DNA of 53,798 bases from JALYUA01 sp038229875 (GTDB taxonomy: Bacteria; Acidobacteriota; Thermoanaerobaculia; UBA5066; Gp7-AA6). The number at the start of each line of letters is the position of its first letter. Within the stretch, counting starts at the first letter, position 1. The stretch is from assembly GCA_038229875.1 (NCBI GenBank), contig JBBROA010000012.1, positions 1 to 53,798 on the forward strand. Reading direction: 5' to 3'. The notes beneath the pieces are model-generated. The model was not told where the DNA came from, ran no database searches, and was given only the letters and a program-made list of their open reading frames with translations. This document shows positions 6,836 through 15,609 of this stretch, in pieces. The translations under genes were made by a program, and so were the position numbers.

Positions 6836-9544
6836 TCAAGGGAAGGGGGAGACGTGGAGCTCGACCTCGGGGGGGTTCGTTTTCCGTTCCCGTTTGGACG
6901 CGGGTTCGAGCCATTCGGCGGTCGCACCGCTGCTCGGCTGCGGTTTTACTGACCGGGACAGCGTCGCTTCGGGAAGGAGCTCGTTGAGGTACTCGCGAAT
7001 CGCTACCGGGTCACCCGTCTGAGCGAGTCGCCTGAGCTCTTCCAAGGCTCTTTGAATCACCGCTGAGGGGTACGGTGCGATGAGACCGATGAATATCTTG
7101 GGGTGCCTCGTCTTCGAGATTCCCTCCCCATCGAGCTCCAGCTCCTCGAAGAGCTTTTCGCCCGGCCGCAGGCCCGTGAACTCGATCTCCATGTCGACGA
7201 ACGGCGTCAGGCCGGATAAGTTGATCATCGCGACGGCCAGATCGAGCACCCGGACCGGGGTCCCCATGTCCAGGATGAAGATTTCTCCCCCGCGGCCCAT
7301 GGCCCCGGCCTGCATGACGAGCTGGGACGCTTCGGGAATGGTCATGAAATAACGCTTCATTTCCGGGTCGGTCACCGTCACCGGGCCTCCGCGGCGGATC
7401 TGCTCGCGAAAGAGCGGAATAACCGATCCCGCAGAGCCCATCACGTTCCCGAACCGGACGGCGACGAAGCGAGTGGTGTAACTGCGTGCGAGGTCCTGGA
7501 TGACCAATTCGGCAACCCGCTTCGACGCGCCCATGACCGAGGTCGGCCGCACGGCCTTGTCCGTCGAGATCATGACGAACGCTTCGACGCCGGACTCCGC
7601 CGCCACCTCGGCGATGACGCGGGTCCCGAACACATTGTTCTTGATCGCCTCGCAGGCGTTCTGCTCCATCATCGGCACGTGCTTATGCGCCGCGGCGTGA
7701 AACACGACATCCGGGGAGTGCGCCCTGAAAATGGTGCGAATCCAAGGCTCGTCGCCGACGTCGGCCACGATGGGAGTCACGCTCACATTTGGAAAAAGTC
7801 TTCGAAGATCCCGGTCGATCTCGAAGAGCGCCCCTTCCGCGCGTTCGAGGAGGAGAAGCGACGCGGGTCCGAACCGCGCCACCTGGCGGGCGAGCTCGGA
7901 TCCGATCGAGCCTCCCGCTCCGGTGACGAGCACCCGCTTGTTCGCCACGAAGTCGCCGATGAGCCCTTTATCGAGCTCGACTCGCTCCCGCCCGAGGAGG
8001 TCTTCGATCTCCACGTCCCGAATTCGCGTCATGCGCACTTTTCCCTGAAGGATCTCGTAGAGCCCCGGGATGATCCTCACCACGACGCCGATCTTCCGGC
8101 ATTGCTCGATCATGCGGACGATGTTCTTCCGGGAGATTTGAGCAATCGTGATCACCACGTCCTGGATATGGAGATCGGAAACGAGCTGAGCCAGATCCGC
8201 CGTCGTGCCCAGGACAGGAATGTCGTAGATGACCGCGCCCTGCTTGCGCGGGTCGTCGTCCACAAACCCCTGAATGTCAATGTCGAAGTCTCCGCGCCCG
8301 AGGATTTCCCGGGCGGCCAGAACGCCTGCCTGTCCCGCTCCGAGCAGGAGGACGCGCCGGCGAACCGCCGTCGGGGCGACCTGTGCGGTCCCGCGCCGCT
8401 TGTCTTCATACGAGATCCGGCGAAGAACCCGCATTCCGAGCGCACCGCAGAACCCCAGAACCGTGTCCACCAAAATCACGGAAATGGGGATGCGCCACTG
8501 CTCGTGTTGAACGGGAACGAAGAGTCTCAACGCGAGCAGGCCAGCGCCGGACCACACGGCGGCGTCGAGAAAGCGCCGCGCTTCCCGGATCCCGACGTAC
8601 CGCCAGACGGACCGGTGCACGCCGGACAGGAGGAGCGCGCCGAACTGAAGCGCGAGGACCCACGGAAGTTGGAGCTGAAGGTATCGCTGTTCAGCCGGGC
8701 TGATGTCGAAGTCGAAGCGCAGCATGTAGGAGAGCAAGAAGGCGGACGCCAGCACGCCGAGATCCAGCAGGTACTGAATGTCTCGGGTCGTGATGCGGCG
8801 CCAGGCGCCCGTGCGCGTCGAGGGGGCGCCCCCACCCAACTCCTGCCTGGCCTCTGGCCTGCGGCTCAGATCCGCGATCGAAGGGGGAGGGACGCTCGAC
8901 GGCCGCACCACGGCGATCAAGGTCCGGGCGAGCACCTCGAGATCCGTCCAGGAGGTCCTGTTCCGGAGGTACTCCACGGACCCGCGCAGCTTGTAGGGCT
9001 GCAGCACTTCCCGGTAAAACGCCTCCCGGTTGCCGCCGACGCTTCCCAGAAGCTCTTCCTCGTTGCGGAGCTTCAGGGTCACCGGATCCGTCAGCCCGGG
9101 TCGAACCTTCAGCACTTCCCTCCACAGAGGATTTCCGAGATCGACGAAGCGGGGGACCTCGGGCCGGGGCCCGACCAGGGAAAGATCTCCGACCAGGACG
9201 TTCCACAATTGCGGGAGCTCGTCGAGCTTCGTCGTCCGCAGGATCTTCCCGAGGGCCGTGATCCGGTCGTCGTCATGCGCGGTGACGTGGAGGACCCACG
9301 ACGAAGGCTGAACGCGCATCGTGCGCAGCTTGTGGAGGGTGAAAAATGCTCCTCGCCTGCCGACCCGATCCTGCCTGAAGAACACCGGACCGCGGGACGT
9401 GAGCTTAATCGCGATGATGCAGACGAGAAGGATTGGAGCCGCAAAGACCAGTCCCACCAGGGCGACCAACACTTCCAGCCATCGGGGAAGCCCGAGGCTT
9501 TCGCCCACCGGAGCGCGATACCCGCCACCCTCCACGCTACTCAT
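6836..9544 (-). CDS. PglC-type phosphoglycosyl transferase fused to PglF/FlaA1-type nucleotide-sugar 4,6-dehydratase
   Basis: One 902-aa protein. Residues ~20-215 are a bacterial sugar transferase: a membrane segment at about 22-47, SRGPVFFRQDRVG, the KLDELPQLWNV box with the catalytic Asp-Glu dyad at about 108-109, and SLVGPRPE. Residues ~250-380 hold four predicted membrane helices. Next come a Rossmann fold with GAGQAG (~402-407) and a second nucleotide-binding SDR domain with TGAGGSIGSE (~541-550) and STDKAVRP (~660), all typical of CapD/PglF UDP-GlcNAc 4,6-dehydratases. The dehydratase makes a UDP-4-keto-6-deoxy sugar and the transferase moves a sugar phosphate onto undecaprenyl phosphate, so both steps sit in one membrane protein. 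These are usually separate genes. A 194-bp gap precedes it, and a short ORF there is discussed under rejected items. Confidence 0.9.
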   Translation of the reverse strand: MSSVEGGGYRAPVGESLGLPRWLEVLVALVGLVFAAPILLVCIIAIKLTSRGPVFFRQDRVGRRGAFFTLHKLRTMRVQPSSWVLHVTAHDDDRITALGKILRTTKLDELPQLWNVLVGDLSLVGPRPEVPRFVDLGNPLWREVLKVRPGLTDPVTLKLRNEEELLGSVGGNREAFYREVLQPYKLRGSVEYLRNRTSWTDLEVLARTLIAVVRPSSVPPPSIADLSRRPEARQELGGGAPSTRTGAWRRITTRDIQYLLDLGVLASAFLLSYMLRFDFDISPAEQRYLQLQLPWVLALQFGALLLSGVHRSVWRYVGIREARRFLDAAVWSGAGLLALRLFVPVQHEQWRIPISVILVDTVLGFCGALGMRVLRRISYEDKRRGTAQVAPTAVRRRVLLLGAGQAGVLAAREILGRGDFDIDIQGFVDDDPRKQGAVIYDIPVLGTTADLAQLVSDLHIQDVVITIAQISRKNIVRMIEQCRKIGVVVRIIPGLYEILQGKVRMTRIRDVEIEDLLGRERVELDKGLIGDFVANKRVLVTGAGGSIGSELARQVARFGPASLLLLERAEGALFEIDRDLRRLFPNVSVTPIVADVGDEPWIRTIFRAHSPDVVFHAAAHKHVPMMEQNACEAIKNNVFGTRVIAEVAAESGVEAFVMISTDKAVRPTSVMGASKRVAELVIQDLARSYTTRFVAVRFGNVMGSAGSVIPLFREQIRRGGPVTVTDPEMKRYFMTIPEASQLVMQAGAMGRGGEIFILDMGTPVRVLDLAVAMINLSGLTPFVDMEIEFTGLRPGEKLFEELELDGEGISKTRHPKIFIGLIAPYPSAVIQRALEELRRLAQTGDPVAIREYLNELLPEATLSRSVKPQPSSGATAEWLEPASKRERKTNPPEVELHVSPFP

Positions 9545-9738
9545 CCGAGGCGGGTCTCAAGCAATCGGGGGGCGCGGCAGCTCCACAGGGAAGCCACCGA
9601 TGTTGCCCATCAGGAGCACAGAAACCATGACTCTCCCGCCCTTCCTGCGACTCAGGACCGTGCAGGATACACCATGCAATCGGGGTGCCCCGCCGGCCGG
9701 AAGGCGGTCTGACCCGTCAACTACTGCAGAGACTAGAG

Positions 9739-10992
9739 TTACGGGTCGCCCACCTGGACGCGCAGCGCACTGCTCCGGTGTTCGACGCGAAGATTTTGGA
9801 CCGTCCGGATGACAAATTGAACTTCCTCTTCCCGCATCCCGGGAAAGATCGGCAGACTGATCAACCGCTCCCACAGCTCCGTCGAGACCGGGAACTCTTC
9901 CCGCGACCAGCCGAAAGCCGACTGGTAGTAGGGATGAAGGTGAAGGGGGCGCCAGTGCACGCTGCAACCGATCCCTGCGTCCTTCAGCCGATCCATGAAG
10001 ACGTTTCGATCGATGGAGAGGCGATCGAGCCGGAGACGAATCGGATAGAGATGCCATGAGTGAATCCGGTTCGAGTCTTCAGCCGGGGTCTCGAGCTCCG
10101 AAACGGCACGGAACGCCTCCGTGTAGCGCCGCGCGACGCCCTCGCGCTCGAGTCGCATGACCTCCGCCCTTGCGAGCTGGTGGATACCGATCGCCGCCGC
10201 GACGTCCGTCAGGTTGTACTTGAACCCCGGCGCTACGATCCGATAATCCCACGTCTTCCCGCCGGAGTAGCGCTCCCAGGCGTCCTGAGAGAGACCGTGG
10301 AGGGACATCAGTCGCATTCGATCCGCGAGCGCGGCGTCATCCGTGACTGCCATGCCCCCTTCCCCCGTGGTGATCGTCTTGTTTGCATAGAACGAGAAAC
10401 AGGAAATCGCGGCCGTCCCCTCGCCACAGCGGTTCCAGGCGGAGACCGCACCGTCGCGCCATGCCGCGGGAAAGGCGTGCGCGGCGTCTTCGACGATCCA
10501 GAGGTCGTGGCGCTTTGCCCACGCGCGGAGCTCTCCCACATCCATGAGCAGCCCTCCGACGTGCACGGGAATGATCCCGACGACGCGGGTGTCCCGCGGA
10601 ATCGCGGCCGGCAAGCGCCCGGCCCGCAGGTTCGCGAGCTTCTGCTCGGCGTCCACGAGGTCCATATTGAGGGTCCGAGGATCGCAGTCCACCAGGATCG
10701 GAATGCCCCCCATATATCGGACGATTTCTCCCGTCGCTGCGAAGGTCATCGTCGGAATGAGCACTCCCTGGCCGGGCTTCAATTCCAGAGCCTCTACCGC
10801 GAGGTGCAAAGCCGCCGTGCATGAGTTCACGGCTACGGCGTGGGAGCCGCCGACGGCGGCGGCAAATTCCTTCTCGAACCGCTTGACGCGGGGGCCGGTC
10901 GTGAGCCATCCGGACCGCAAAGCGGAGACGACCTCGTCAATTTCCGCCTGTTCGATGTTCGGCCGAAAGAAAGGAACCTTCATGTCTGTCAT
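9739..10992 (-). CDS. DegT/DnrJ/EryC1/StrS sugar aminotransferase
   Basis: 417-aa PLP-dependent fold-type I sugar aminotransferase. Visible landmarks are VPFFRPNIEQAEID at the N-terminus, the SGWLTTGPRVKRFE segment, VNSCTAALHLA, VEDAAHAF with the pyridine-binding Asp, and the Schiff-base Lys at about 205 in FYANKTITTGEGG. The C-terminal YPIRLRLDR/HWRPLHLHPYY region is typical. The ATG at 10992 overlaps the stop of the methyltransferase gene as ATGA. The frame runs open much further upstream, but that stretch is an artefact inside the methyltransferase gene. The strong similarity to PglE/PseC-like enzymes and the dehydratase next downstream suggest it aminates the 4-keto-6-deoxy sugar made by the PglF domain. 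This pairing is inference from order. Confidence 0.9.
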   Translation of the reverse strand: MTDMKVPFFRPNIEQAEIDEVVSALRSGWLTTGPRVKRFEKEFAAAVGGSHAVAVNSCTAALHLAVEALELKPGQGVLIPTMTFAATGEIVRYMGGIPILVDCDPRTLNMDLVDAEQKLANLRAGRLPAAIPRDTRVVGIIPVHVGGLLMDVGELRAWAKRHDLWIVEDAAHAFPAAWRDGAVSAWNRCGEGTAAISCFSFYANKTITTGEGGMAVTDDAALADRMRLMSLHGLSQDAWERYSGGKTWDYRIVAPGFKYNLTDVAAAIGIHQLARAEVMRLEREGVARRYTEAFRAVSELETPAEDSNRIHSWHLYPIRLRLDRLSIDRNVFMDRLKDAGIGCSVHWRPLHLHPYYQSAFGWSREEFPVSTELWERLISLPIFPGMREEEVQFVIRTVQNLRVEHRSSALRVQVGDP

Positions 10993-11702
10993 TTGGCCTT
11001 CACGAGTACGGCGAGAAGGTGGGTGCGGAGCAGAGGCAGCGCCTCGAGAAGCGTCGCGACGACCCAGCTCCGCGGCGCGATCCAACGTGCGAGAGGTGGC
11101 GCGAGGGTCACTCGGCGCACGCGGCCCGAGAGCTCGGGAAACAGGAGCGCGAGCTCGCGCCGATTCACGCGCCGTACGTTTCGGTTTCTCGGGTTGTCCA
11201 CGGCGAAGTCGTACCAGAGAAGCGCGCCGCCTGGAGCGAGAACTCGGACGATTTCCCACGCCACGGTCCGTCGCACCGACGAATCGAGGATCGAGGTGAA
11301 GACCGTTGAGGCGATCACGAGACGAAACGCGCCGTCCGGCCAGGGCATCCGCCCCGCGTCGCCCAGCTGCAAGTCCGCCCCTGGCAAGATTTCCCTTCCC
11401 CTCCGGACCCGCCGCGGGTCGAGGTCGATGCCGTGGAGGTCCGTTTCCCGGACGCCCCACGAGATGAGCTCCCCCAGCCAGCCGAGCGACCCGAACCCGA
11501 CCTCGAGGCAGGCGTCCCCCGCCGCGGGAAAGGCGCCTGCGTCGGCGAGTAGGCGCGCGGCGACCCGCCTCCGGCCGGTCCGCATGAAGAACTCTTCCGC
11601 CCGCCAGGGAGCGTAGCGATCGCCGGTCTCCGCGTCTCGGCGCGCGTAGACATTCAGGATCCGCTCGCGCTCCCGCGCCCCGGCGTCGGCGTTCTCGTTC
11701 AC
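10989..11702 (-). CDS. class I SAM-dependent methyltransferase
   Basis: 237 aa. The Rossmann methyltransferase fold shows ACLEVGFGSLGWLGE (motif I), HGIDLDPRRVRRG (motif II with the ribose-binding acidic residue), DAGRMPWPDGAF and a late motif LAPGGALLWYDF. The start is GTG at 11702, overlapping the TGA of the glycosyltransferase upstream as GTGA; its own stop overlaps the aminotransferase start as ATGA. This double coupling fixes the limits. The C-terminus (APRSWVVATLLEALPLLRTH) is hydrophobic, as in several methyltransferases found in glycan clusters. It probably methylates a sugar of the repeat unit; the position is unknown. Confidence 0.85.
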   Translation of the reverse strand: MNENADAGARERERILNVYARRDAETGDRYAPWRAEEFFMRTGRRRVAARLLADAGAFPAAGDACLEVGFGSLGWLGELISWGVRETDLHGIDLDPRRVRRGREILPGADLQLGDAGRMPWPDGAFRLVIASTVFTSILDSSVRRTVAWEIVRVLAPGGALLWYDFAVDNPRNRNVRRVNRRELALLFPELSGRVRRVTLAPPLARWIAPRSWVVATLLEALPLLRTHLLAVLVKAK

Positions 11703-12760
11703 GAGAGCTCCGGTCCGGTCTGCCGCCGGTCCCACGCGAGACGGGCGCGCGTCGCTCGATCGCCCCACCGGCCGGCAAACGCCCCGAGACCCTTCAGGAA
11801 GCCCAGGCCGTAGCCGAAGTGCATCGCGGCGAACGCGGCGGGAAGAAGCGAGAGCGCGCGCCCAGACCCGCGGGACGCGGAGGCGACCGACGCGACGAGC
11901 ACGCCGAGCGCGTACGCGGCGCAGAGACCGGCGAGGAGCCAGCGCGCGGGAGCGAGAAACGGCGCCAAGCCGGCCAGGAACAGAATGCCGGCCACGAAGA
12001 GGGGCGGAACGAACTGCCTCGGCCGCATCTGAGCCGGGTGTTTCTGCATCACGCGGACCTTCCAGTATCCGTACTGGAAATACTGGCGCCACAGGGATCG
12101 GAGGGATGACCGGCTGAAGTAGCGGCACTTGATGTCCGACGCGAGAAGGATCCGGCCGCCGAGCTCCCGGAGGCGGTAGTTGTATTCGTCATCCTGGTTC
12201 CGAACGAGCTCCTCGTCGAAGGCCCCGGCCCGTTCGATCGCGGCCCGCGTGAATGCCGGGAACGCGACGGTATCGACGAGGCCGCTCCACCCGCTGGTGG
12301 TTCGGAAGGCGACGCCGCCTACCCCGAATACGGAGCTCATGGCGATGGCGATCGTCCGGGAGAGCTCGTCCTCGCCCACCGTTTCGAGCGGTCCACCGAC
12401 TGCGTCGGCCGCTCCCCTTCCGAGGTGCTCCACGCAGCGGACTACGTAGTCGGGCGCGACCTCGCAGTGACCGTCCACCCGGATCACGATCTCTCCCCGC
12501 GCTTGCGCCAGCGCGGCGTTCAACCCCGTGGAGACGATCCTTCCCGGGTTCGGGAGAAGCCGGAGGTTCGAGTGTCGCTTCTCGAGAGCTGAGATCAGAG
12601 CGGCCGTGCCGTCGTCCGACAAACCGTCGGCGACGAGGATTTCCATTCTGTCCGCCGGGTACGTCTGACGGAGGACGGCCCCGAGACTCCGCTCGATGAA
12701 GTTCGCCTCGTTGCGCACGGGCATCACGACGGAGACGAACGGCAGCCGGGGCTCGGTCAC
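11699..12760 (-). CDS. GT2 glycosyltransferase, ExoA-like, with C-terminal membrane helices
   Basis: 353 aa. The N-terminal GT-A domain reads FVSVVMPVRNEANFIERSL, ADGLSDDGT, then RVDGHCEV as the DxD-like site, and NQDDEYNYRLRELGG as the ED/QXXRW-like acceptor region. The C-terminal third (about 250-335) has two to three hydrophobic helices (VPPLFVAGILFLAGLAPFL, LLAGLCAAYALGVLV), so the enzyme is membrane attached. This layout resembles ExoA-type transferases that act on undecaprenyl-linked sugars. The start is GTG at 12760, overlapping the stop of the small membrane ORF as GTGA. Acceptor and donor are not known. Confidence 0.9.
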   Translation of the reverse strand: MTEPRLPFVSVVMPVRNEANFIERSLGAVLRQTYPADRMEILVADGLSDDGTAALISALEKRHSNLRLLPNPGRIVSTGLNAALAQARGEIVIRVDGHCEVAPDYVVRCVEHLGRGAADAVGGPLETVGEDELSRTIAIAMSSVFGVGGVAFRTTSGWSGLVDTVAFPAFTRAAIERAGAFDEELVRNQDDEYNYRLRELGGRILLASDIKCRYFSRSSLRSLWRQYFQYGYWKVRVMQKHPAQMRPRQFVPPLFVAGILFLAGLAPFLAPARWLLAGLCAAYALGVLVASVASASRGSGRALSLLPAAFAAMHFGYGLGFLKGLGAFAGRWGDRATRARLAWDRRQTGPELS

Positions 12761-12903
12761 GCGTGGCTCCCGGCCAGTCGGCCTTTGCCAGGAGGCTTCC
12801 TGAGAGCCGTCATCACCATCCGGAAGGAGAGTGGCAGAACGGCAGCGCTCACCACAACGAGCGCCGCCATTCCGTCCGAGCGGAGAAAGGACGAGCCCGT
12901 CAT
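12757..12903 (-). CDS. 48-aa single-helix membrane peptide, coupled on both sides
   Basis: A 48-codon ORF fills the space between the WbpE-like aminotransferase and the GT2 gene. Its ATG (12901-12903) overlaps the aminotransferase TGA as ATGA, and its TGA overlaps the GT2 GTG start as GTGA. The peptide has one hydrophobic stretch (AALVVVSAAVLPLSF, residues ~13-27) and a basic tail (ALRKPPGKGRLAGSH), so it would sit in the membrane with the tail inside. It resembles nothing I recognise. The perfect 4-nt overlaps at both ends, the same junction type used across this operon, are the main evidence that it is translated. The alternative is a relic of a larger gene or chance. Confidence 0.5.
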   Translation of the reverse strand: MTGSSFLRSDGMAALVVVSAAVLPLSFRMVMTALRKPPGKGRLAGSHA

Positions 12904-14021
12904 CCTGCCGTCCCGAAGAAGCGGCGCGTGGCGTCGACCACCATGCGCTGCTGTTCCCCCGTCAGCTCCGGGTAGATCGGGAGCGCGAGCGACTCCCGCG
13001 CGGCCGCCTCCGAGTTCGGAAAGTCCCCGGGTCGATAGCCCAGGTCCCGAAAGCAATCCTGGAGGTGGAGCGGCACCGGGTAGTAGATCTCGGTCTCGAC
13101 GCCCTGCTCCTTGAGGAACACCCTGAGAGCGTCGCGCTTCTCGATCCGGATCACGAACTGGTTGTAGATGTGGCCCGGCGCGTCTTCCGGCAGCCTCACG
13201 GCGTCCGACAGGCCAGCCTCGCGGAAAAGCTCCCGATAGCGCTCCGCGTTGCGCCGCCGCGCCCCCGTCCACGCGTTGAGATACGGGAGCTTCACGCGGA
13301 GGACCGCCGCCTGGATCGCGTCGAGACGGAAGTTGCCGCCGACCATGTGGTGGTAGTACTTCGGTTTGCTGCCGTGGACGCGCAGAACCCGGAGCTTCTC
13401 CGCGAGGTCCGCGTCCCCGGTGACGATCATGCCTCCATCGCCGAACGCGCCGAGGTTCTTGCTGGGAAAGAAAGAGAAGCAGCCCATTACGCCGACCGTG
13501 CCGGCCTGGCGTCCGCGCGCGTCCGACGCGCCGATCGCCTGCGCCGCGTCCTCGATCATGGGGATTCCGCGCGACCGGCCCGCCTCGAGGAGCGGATCCA
13601 GGTCGGCGCACCGGCCGAACAAGTGCACGGGCAGGATCGCTTTCGTCTTCGGGGAGATGCGGGCCGCGACCGCGCGCGAGTCGATGTTGAACGAATCCGA
13701 CTCGATGTCGACGAAGACGGTCCGGCCTCCGAGCCGCGCGACCACTCCCGCGGTGGCGAAGAAGGAAAACGGTGTCGTGATCACCTCGTCGCCCGGTTGC
13801 AGGTCGATCGCCATCAGCGCTTCCAGCAGGGCGTCGGTTCCGGAAGACACCCCCACGGCGTGGCCGATTCCGCAGAATCGCGCGACTTCCTCTTCGAGGC
13901 CAGTGACTTCCGGACCGAGAATGAAGTGCTGCGACTCGCAGACCCTAGCGATGGCGTCCTGAGTCTCCGCGCGAATCAAGGCGTACTGGGCCTTCAGGTC
14001 GAGCAGGGGAACTTTAGCCAT
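12900..14021 (-). CDS. WbpE/WlbC-like UDP-sugar 3-aminotransferase (DegT family)
   Basis: 373 aa. Landmarks are KVPLLDLKAQYALI at the start, ILGPEVTGLEEEVA, VSSGTDALLEALMA, ITTPFSFFATAGV, the Asp of MIEDAAQAIGA, and the Schiff-base Lys at about 188 in FFPSKNLGAFGDGG. This pattern (TDALLLAL..., PSKNLGAFGDGG) is that of WbpE/WlbC, which transaminates UDP-3-keto-2-acetamido-glucuronate. That assignment is strengthened by the gene immediately upstream, which fuses the WbpB-like oxidase and WbpD-like acetyltransferase of the same pathway. ATG 14021 was chosen because the MAKVPLLDLK start is typical; it overlaps the upstream stop by 8 nt. Confidence 0.88.
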   Translation of the reverse strand: MAKVPLLDLKAQYALIRAETQDAIARVCESQHFILGPEVTGLEEEVARFCGIGHAVGVSSGTDALLEALMAIDLQPGDEVITTPFSFFATAGVVARLGGRTVFVDIESDSFNIDSRAVAARISPKTKAILPVHLFGRCADLDPLLEAGRSRGIPMIEDAAQAIGASDARGRQAGTVGVMGCFSFFPSKNLGAFGDGGMIVTGDADLAEKLRVLRVHGSKPKYYHHMVGGNFRLDAIQAAVLRVKLPYLNAWTGARRRNAERYRELFREAGLSDAVRLPEDAPGHIYNQFVIRIEKRDALRVFLKEQGVETEIYYPVPLHLQDCFRDLGYRPGDFPNSEAAARESLALPIYPELTGEQQRMVVDATRRFFGTAG

Positions 14022-15609
14022 CGAGCGACACCGCCCTTTCTGTCTTCGTGTAGGTCTTTCCGCAGTCAGAGCACGCCGCGGCACCTCCGCTCTGCGGGAA
14101 TTCGAGCCGCTTGCCGCAGACGCACATCCAACCGATCACGCGCCCCGGGTTCCCGACGACGAGCGCGTAGTCGGGAACGTCTCGCACGACAACCGCACCG
14201 GCGCCCACGAACGCGTAGCGCCCGATGGTGATGCCGCACACGATCGTCGAGTTCGCCCCGAGCGTCGCGCCGCGGCGCACGAGCGTCGGTCTGAGCTCGT
14301 GCATCCGGCGGATCTCGCTCCGCGGGTTCATGACGTTCGTGAAGACCATCGAGGGGCCGCAGAACACGTCGTCCTCAAGGGTCACGCCCTCATAGACGGA
14401 GACGTTGTTCTGGATCTTCACCCCGTTGCCGACGACGGCCCCGGGGCCGATCACCACGTTCTGTCCGATCCGGCAATTCTTCCCGATCCGGGTGTTCTTG
14501 AGAACGTGGGAGACGTGCCAGATCGAGGTCCCCTCGCCGATCTCGACATCCTCGTCGATGAAGGCTGACTCGTGGGCGAACCAGGGGGGCTTCTCGCCCG
14601 CCGGGGCGCCGTTGCCGATCGCGGGGGCCGTCATCCCCTTTTCGAGCGCCTCCTCGCATCCCTGGAGGACCCGCAGCACCCGGAGGCCCTCCTGGGCGTC
14701 TGTGCGGGGCGTCGCCCTGGTCCTGATGCACTCGAGAAAGTGCCGGCACTCCGCCGCGAGCGGCTCGCCTTCTTCGAGTGCGACGGGCTCCGCCTCCGCC
14801 CTGCTCGCGACCGGCACCTGGTTCTTCCACTGGATCGAGTGCGGATAGAGGAGCAGCTTATGCTCCTTCTCGACGTCGTCGAAGACGGCCATCTTCCTGT
14901 CGCCCACGACGACGAGCTTCTGTTCCTTGAAGGGGTGGAGCCAGGAGACAAAGATGTGCGCCTTGACGCCGCTCGGAAACGACAGGAGGCTCACGGTGAC
15001 GTCGGCGATTCTCTTGCTCAGGTAACTGCCCCCCTGGGCGTGGATCTCGTCCGGCATCTCTCCCACAAGCCCGAGCATGACCGAAATGTCGTGCGGCGCG
15101 AAGGACCAGAGAATGTTCTCCTCAGTCCGGATCTTCCCGAGATTCAGCCGGTTCGAGTAGATGTACTGGATCCGCCCGAGCTCTCCGTCGTCCACCAGCT
15201 TCTTGAGGCGGAGGACCGCCGGGTGATACCAGAGGAGGTGGCCCACCATGAGGAGGCGGCCGCGGCTCGCGGCGAGGCGGGCGAGCGTCTCTCCCTCGGA
15301 AACGGAGAGGCAGAGCGGCTTCTCGACGAAGACGTCCTTCCCGGCCAGGAGAGCGCGGGCAACGAGGTCTCCGTGCGTTTCCGCCGGTGTTGCGATCGCG
15401 ACCCCCCGGACCTCCGGATCGGACAGGACCGCTTCGACGGAGTCCGTCACGCGTGCCCCGGGGGCGCTGTCGGCGAGCTCGCGGCGTCGGTCCGGATCCA
15501 TCTCGCAGACCCAGGTGAGCGCTCCCAACGCGTGGAAATTCCGGACGAGATTTCTTCCCCAGTAACCGGCGCCGATGCAGGCAATCGAAGGCACGGATCT
15601 ATCGGTCAC
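14014..15609 (-). CDS. WbpB-like Gfo/Idh/MocA dehydrogenase fused to WbpD-like left-handed beta-helix N-acetyltransferase
   Basis: 531 aa. Residues 1 to about 335 are a Gfo/Idh/MocA oxidoreductase with IGAGYWGRNLVRNF and the catalytic Lys in FVEKPL (~95-99), close to WbpB/WlbA, which oxidises UDP-GlcNAcA at C3. Residues from about 355 form a hexapeptide-repeat acyltransferase (AFIDEDVEIGEGTSIWH, RIGQNVVIGPGAVVGNG, then GCVITIGRYAFVGAGAVV-like coils), close to WbpD/WlbB, which acetylates the 3-amino group. Thus steps 2 and 4 of the UDP-2,3-diacetamido-glucuronate pathway share one chain, and step 3 (WbpE-like) is next downstream. After the helix comes CVCGKRLEF and, about 16 residues later, CSDCGKTY, a likely zinc ribbon. 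The GTG start at 15609 overlaps the upstream stop as GTGA. Confidence 0.9.
   Translation of the reverse strand: MTDRSVPSIACIGAGYWGRNLVRNFHALGALTWVCEMDPDRRRELADSAPGARVTDSVEAVLSDPEVRGVAIATPAETHGDLVARALLAGKDVFVEKPLCLSVSEGETLARLAASRGRLLMVGHLLWYHPAVLRLKKLVDDGELGRIQYIYSNRLNLGKIRTEENILWSFAPHDISVMLGLVGEMPDEIHAQGGSYLSKRIADVTVSLLSFPSGVKAHIFVSWLHPFKEQKLVVVGDRKMAVFDDVEKEHKLLLYPHSIQWKNQVPVASRAEAEPVALEEGEPLAAECRHFLECIRTRATPRTDAQEGLRVLRVLQGCEEALEKGMTAPAIGNGAPAGEKPPWFAHESAFIDEDVEIGEGTSIWHVSHVLKNTRIGKNCRIGQNVVIGPGAVVGNGVKIQNNVSVYEGVTLEDDVFCGPSMVFTNVMNPRSEIRRMHELRPTLVRRGATLGANSTIVCGITIGRYAFVGAGAVVVRDVPDYALVVGNPGRVIGWMCVCGKRLEFPQSGGAAACSDCGKTYTKTERAVSLDG

Noticed and set aside
9557..9628. A 23-codon minus-strand ORF with a purine-rich RBS in the 194-bp gap before the PglC-PglF gene
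   Set aside because: Too short and without coupling or recognisable features; could be a leader peptide, but there is no other support.
7679..9712. A 677-codon plus-strand open frame antisense to the PglC-PglF fusion
   Set aside because: Its composition (Glu/Arg/Pro-rich) is what the complement of a GC-rich gene gives; it has no domain pattern, while the minus strand has clear motifs.
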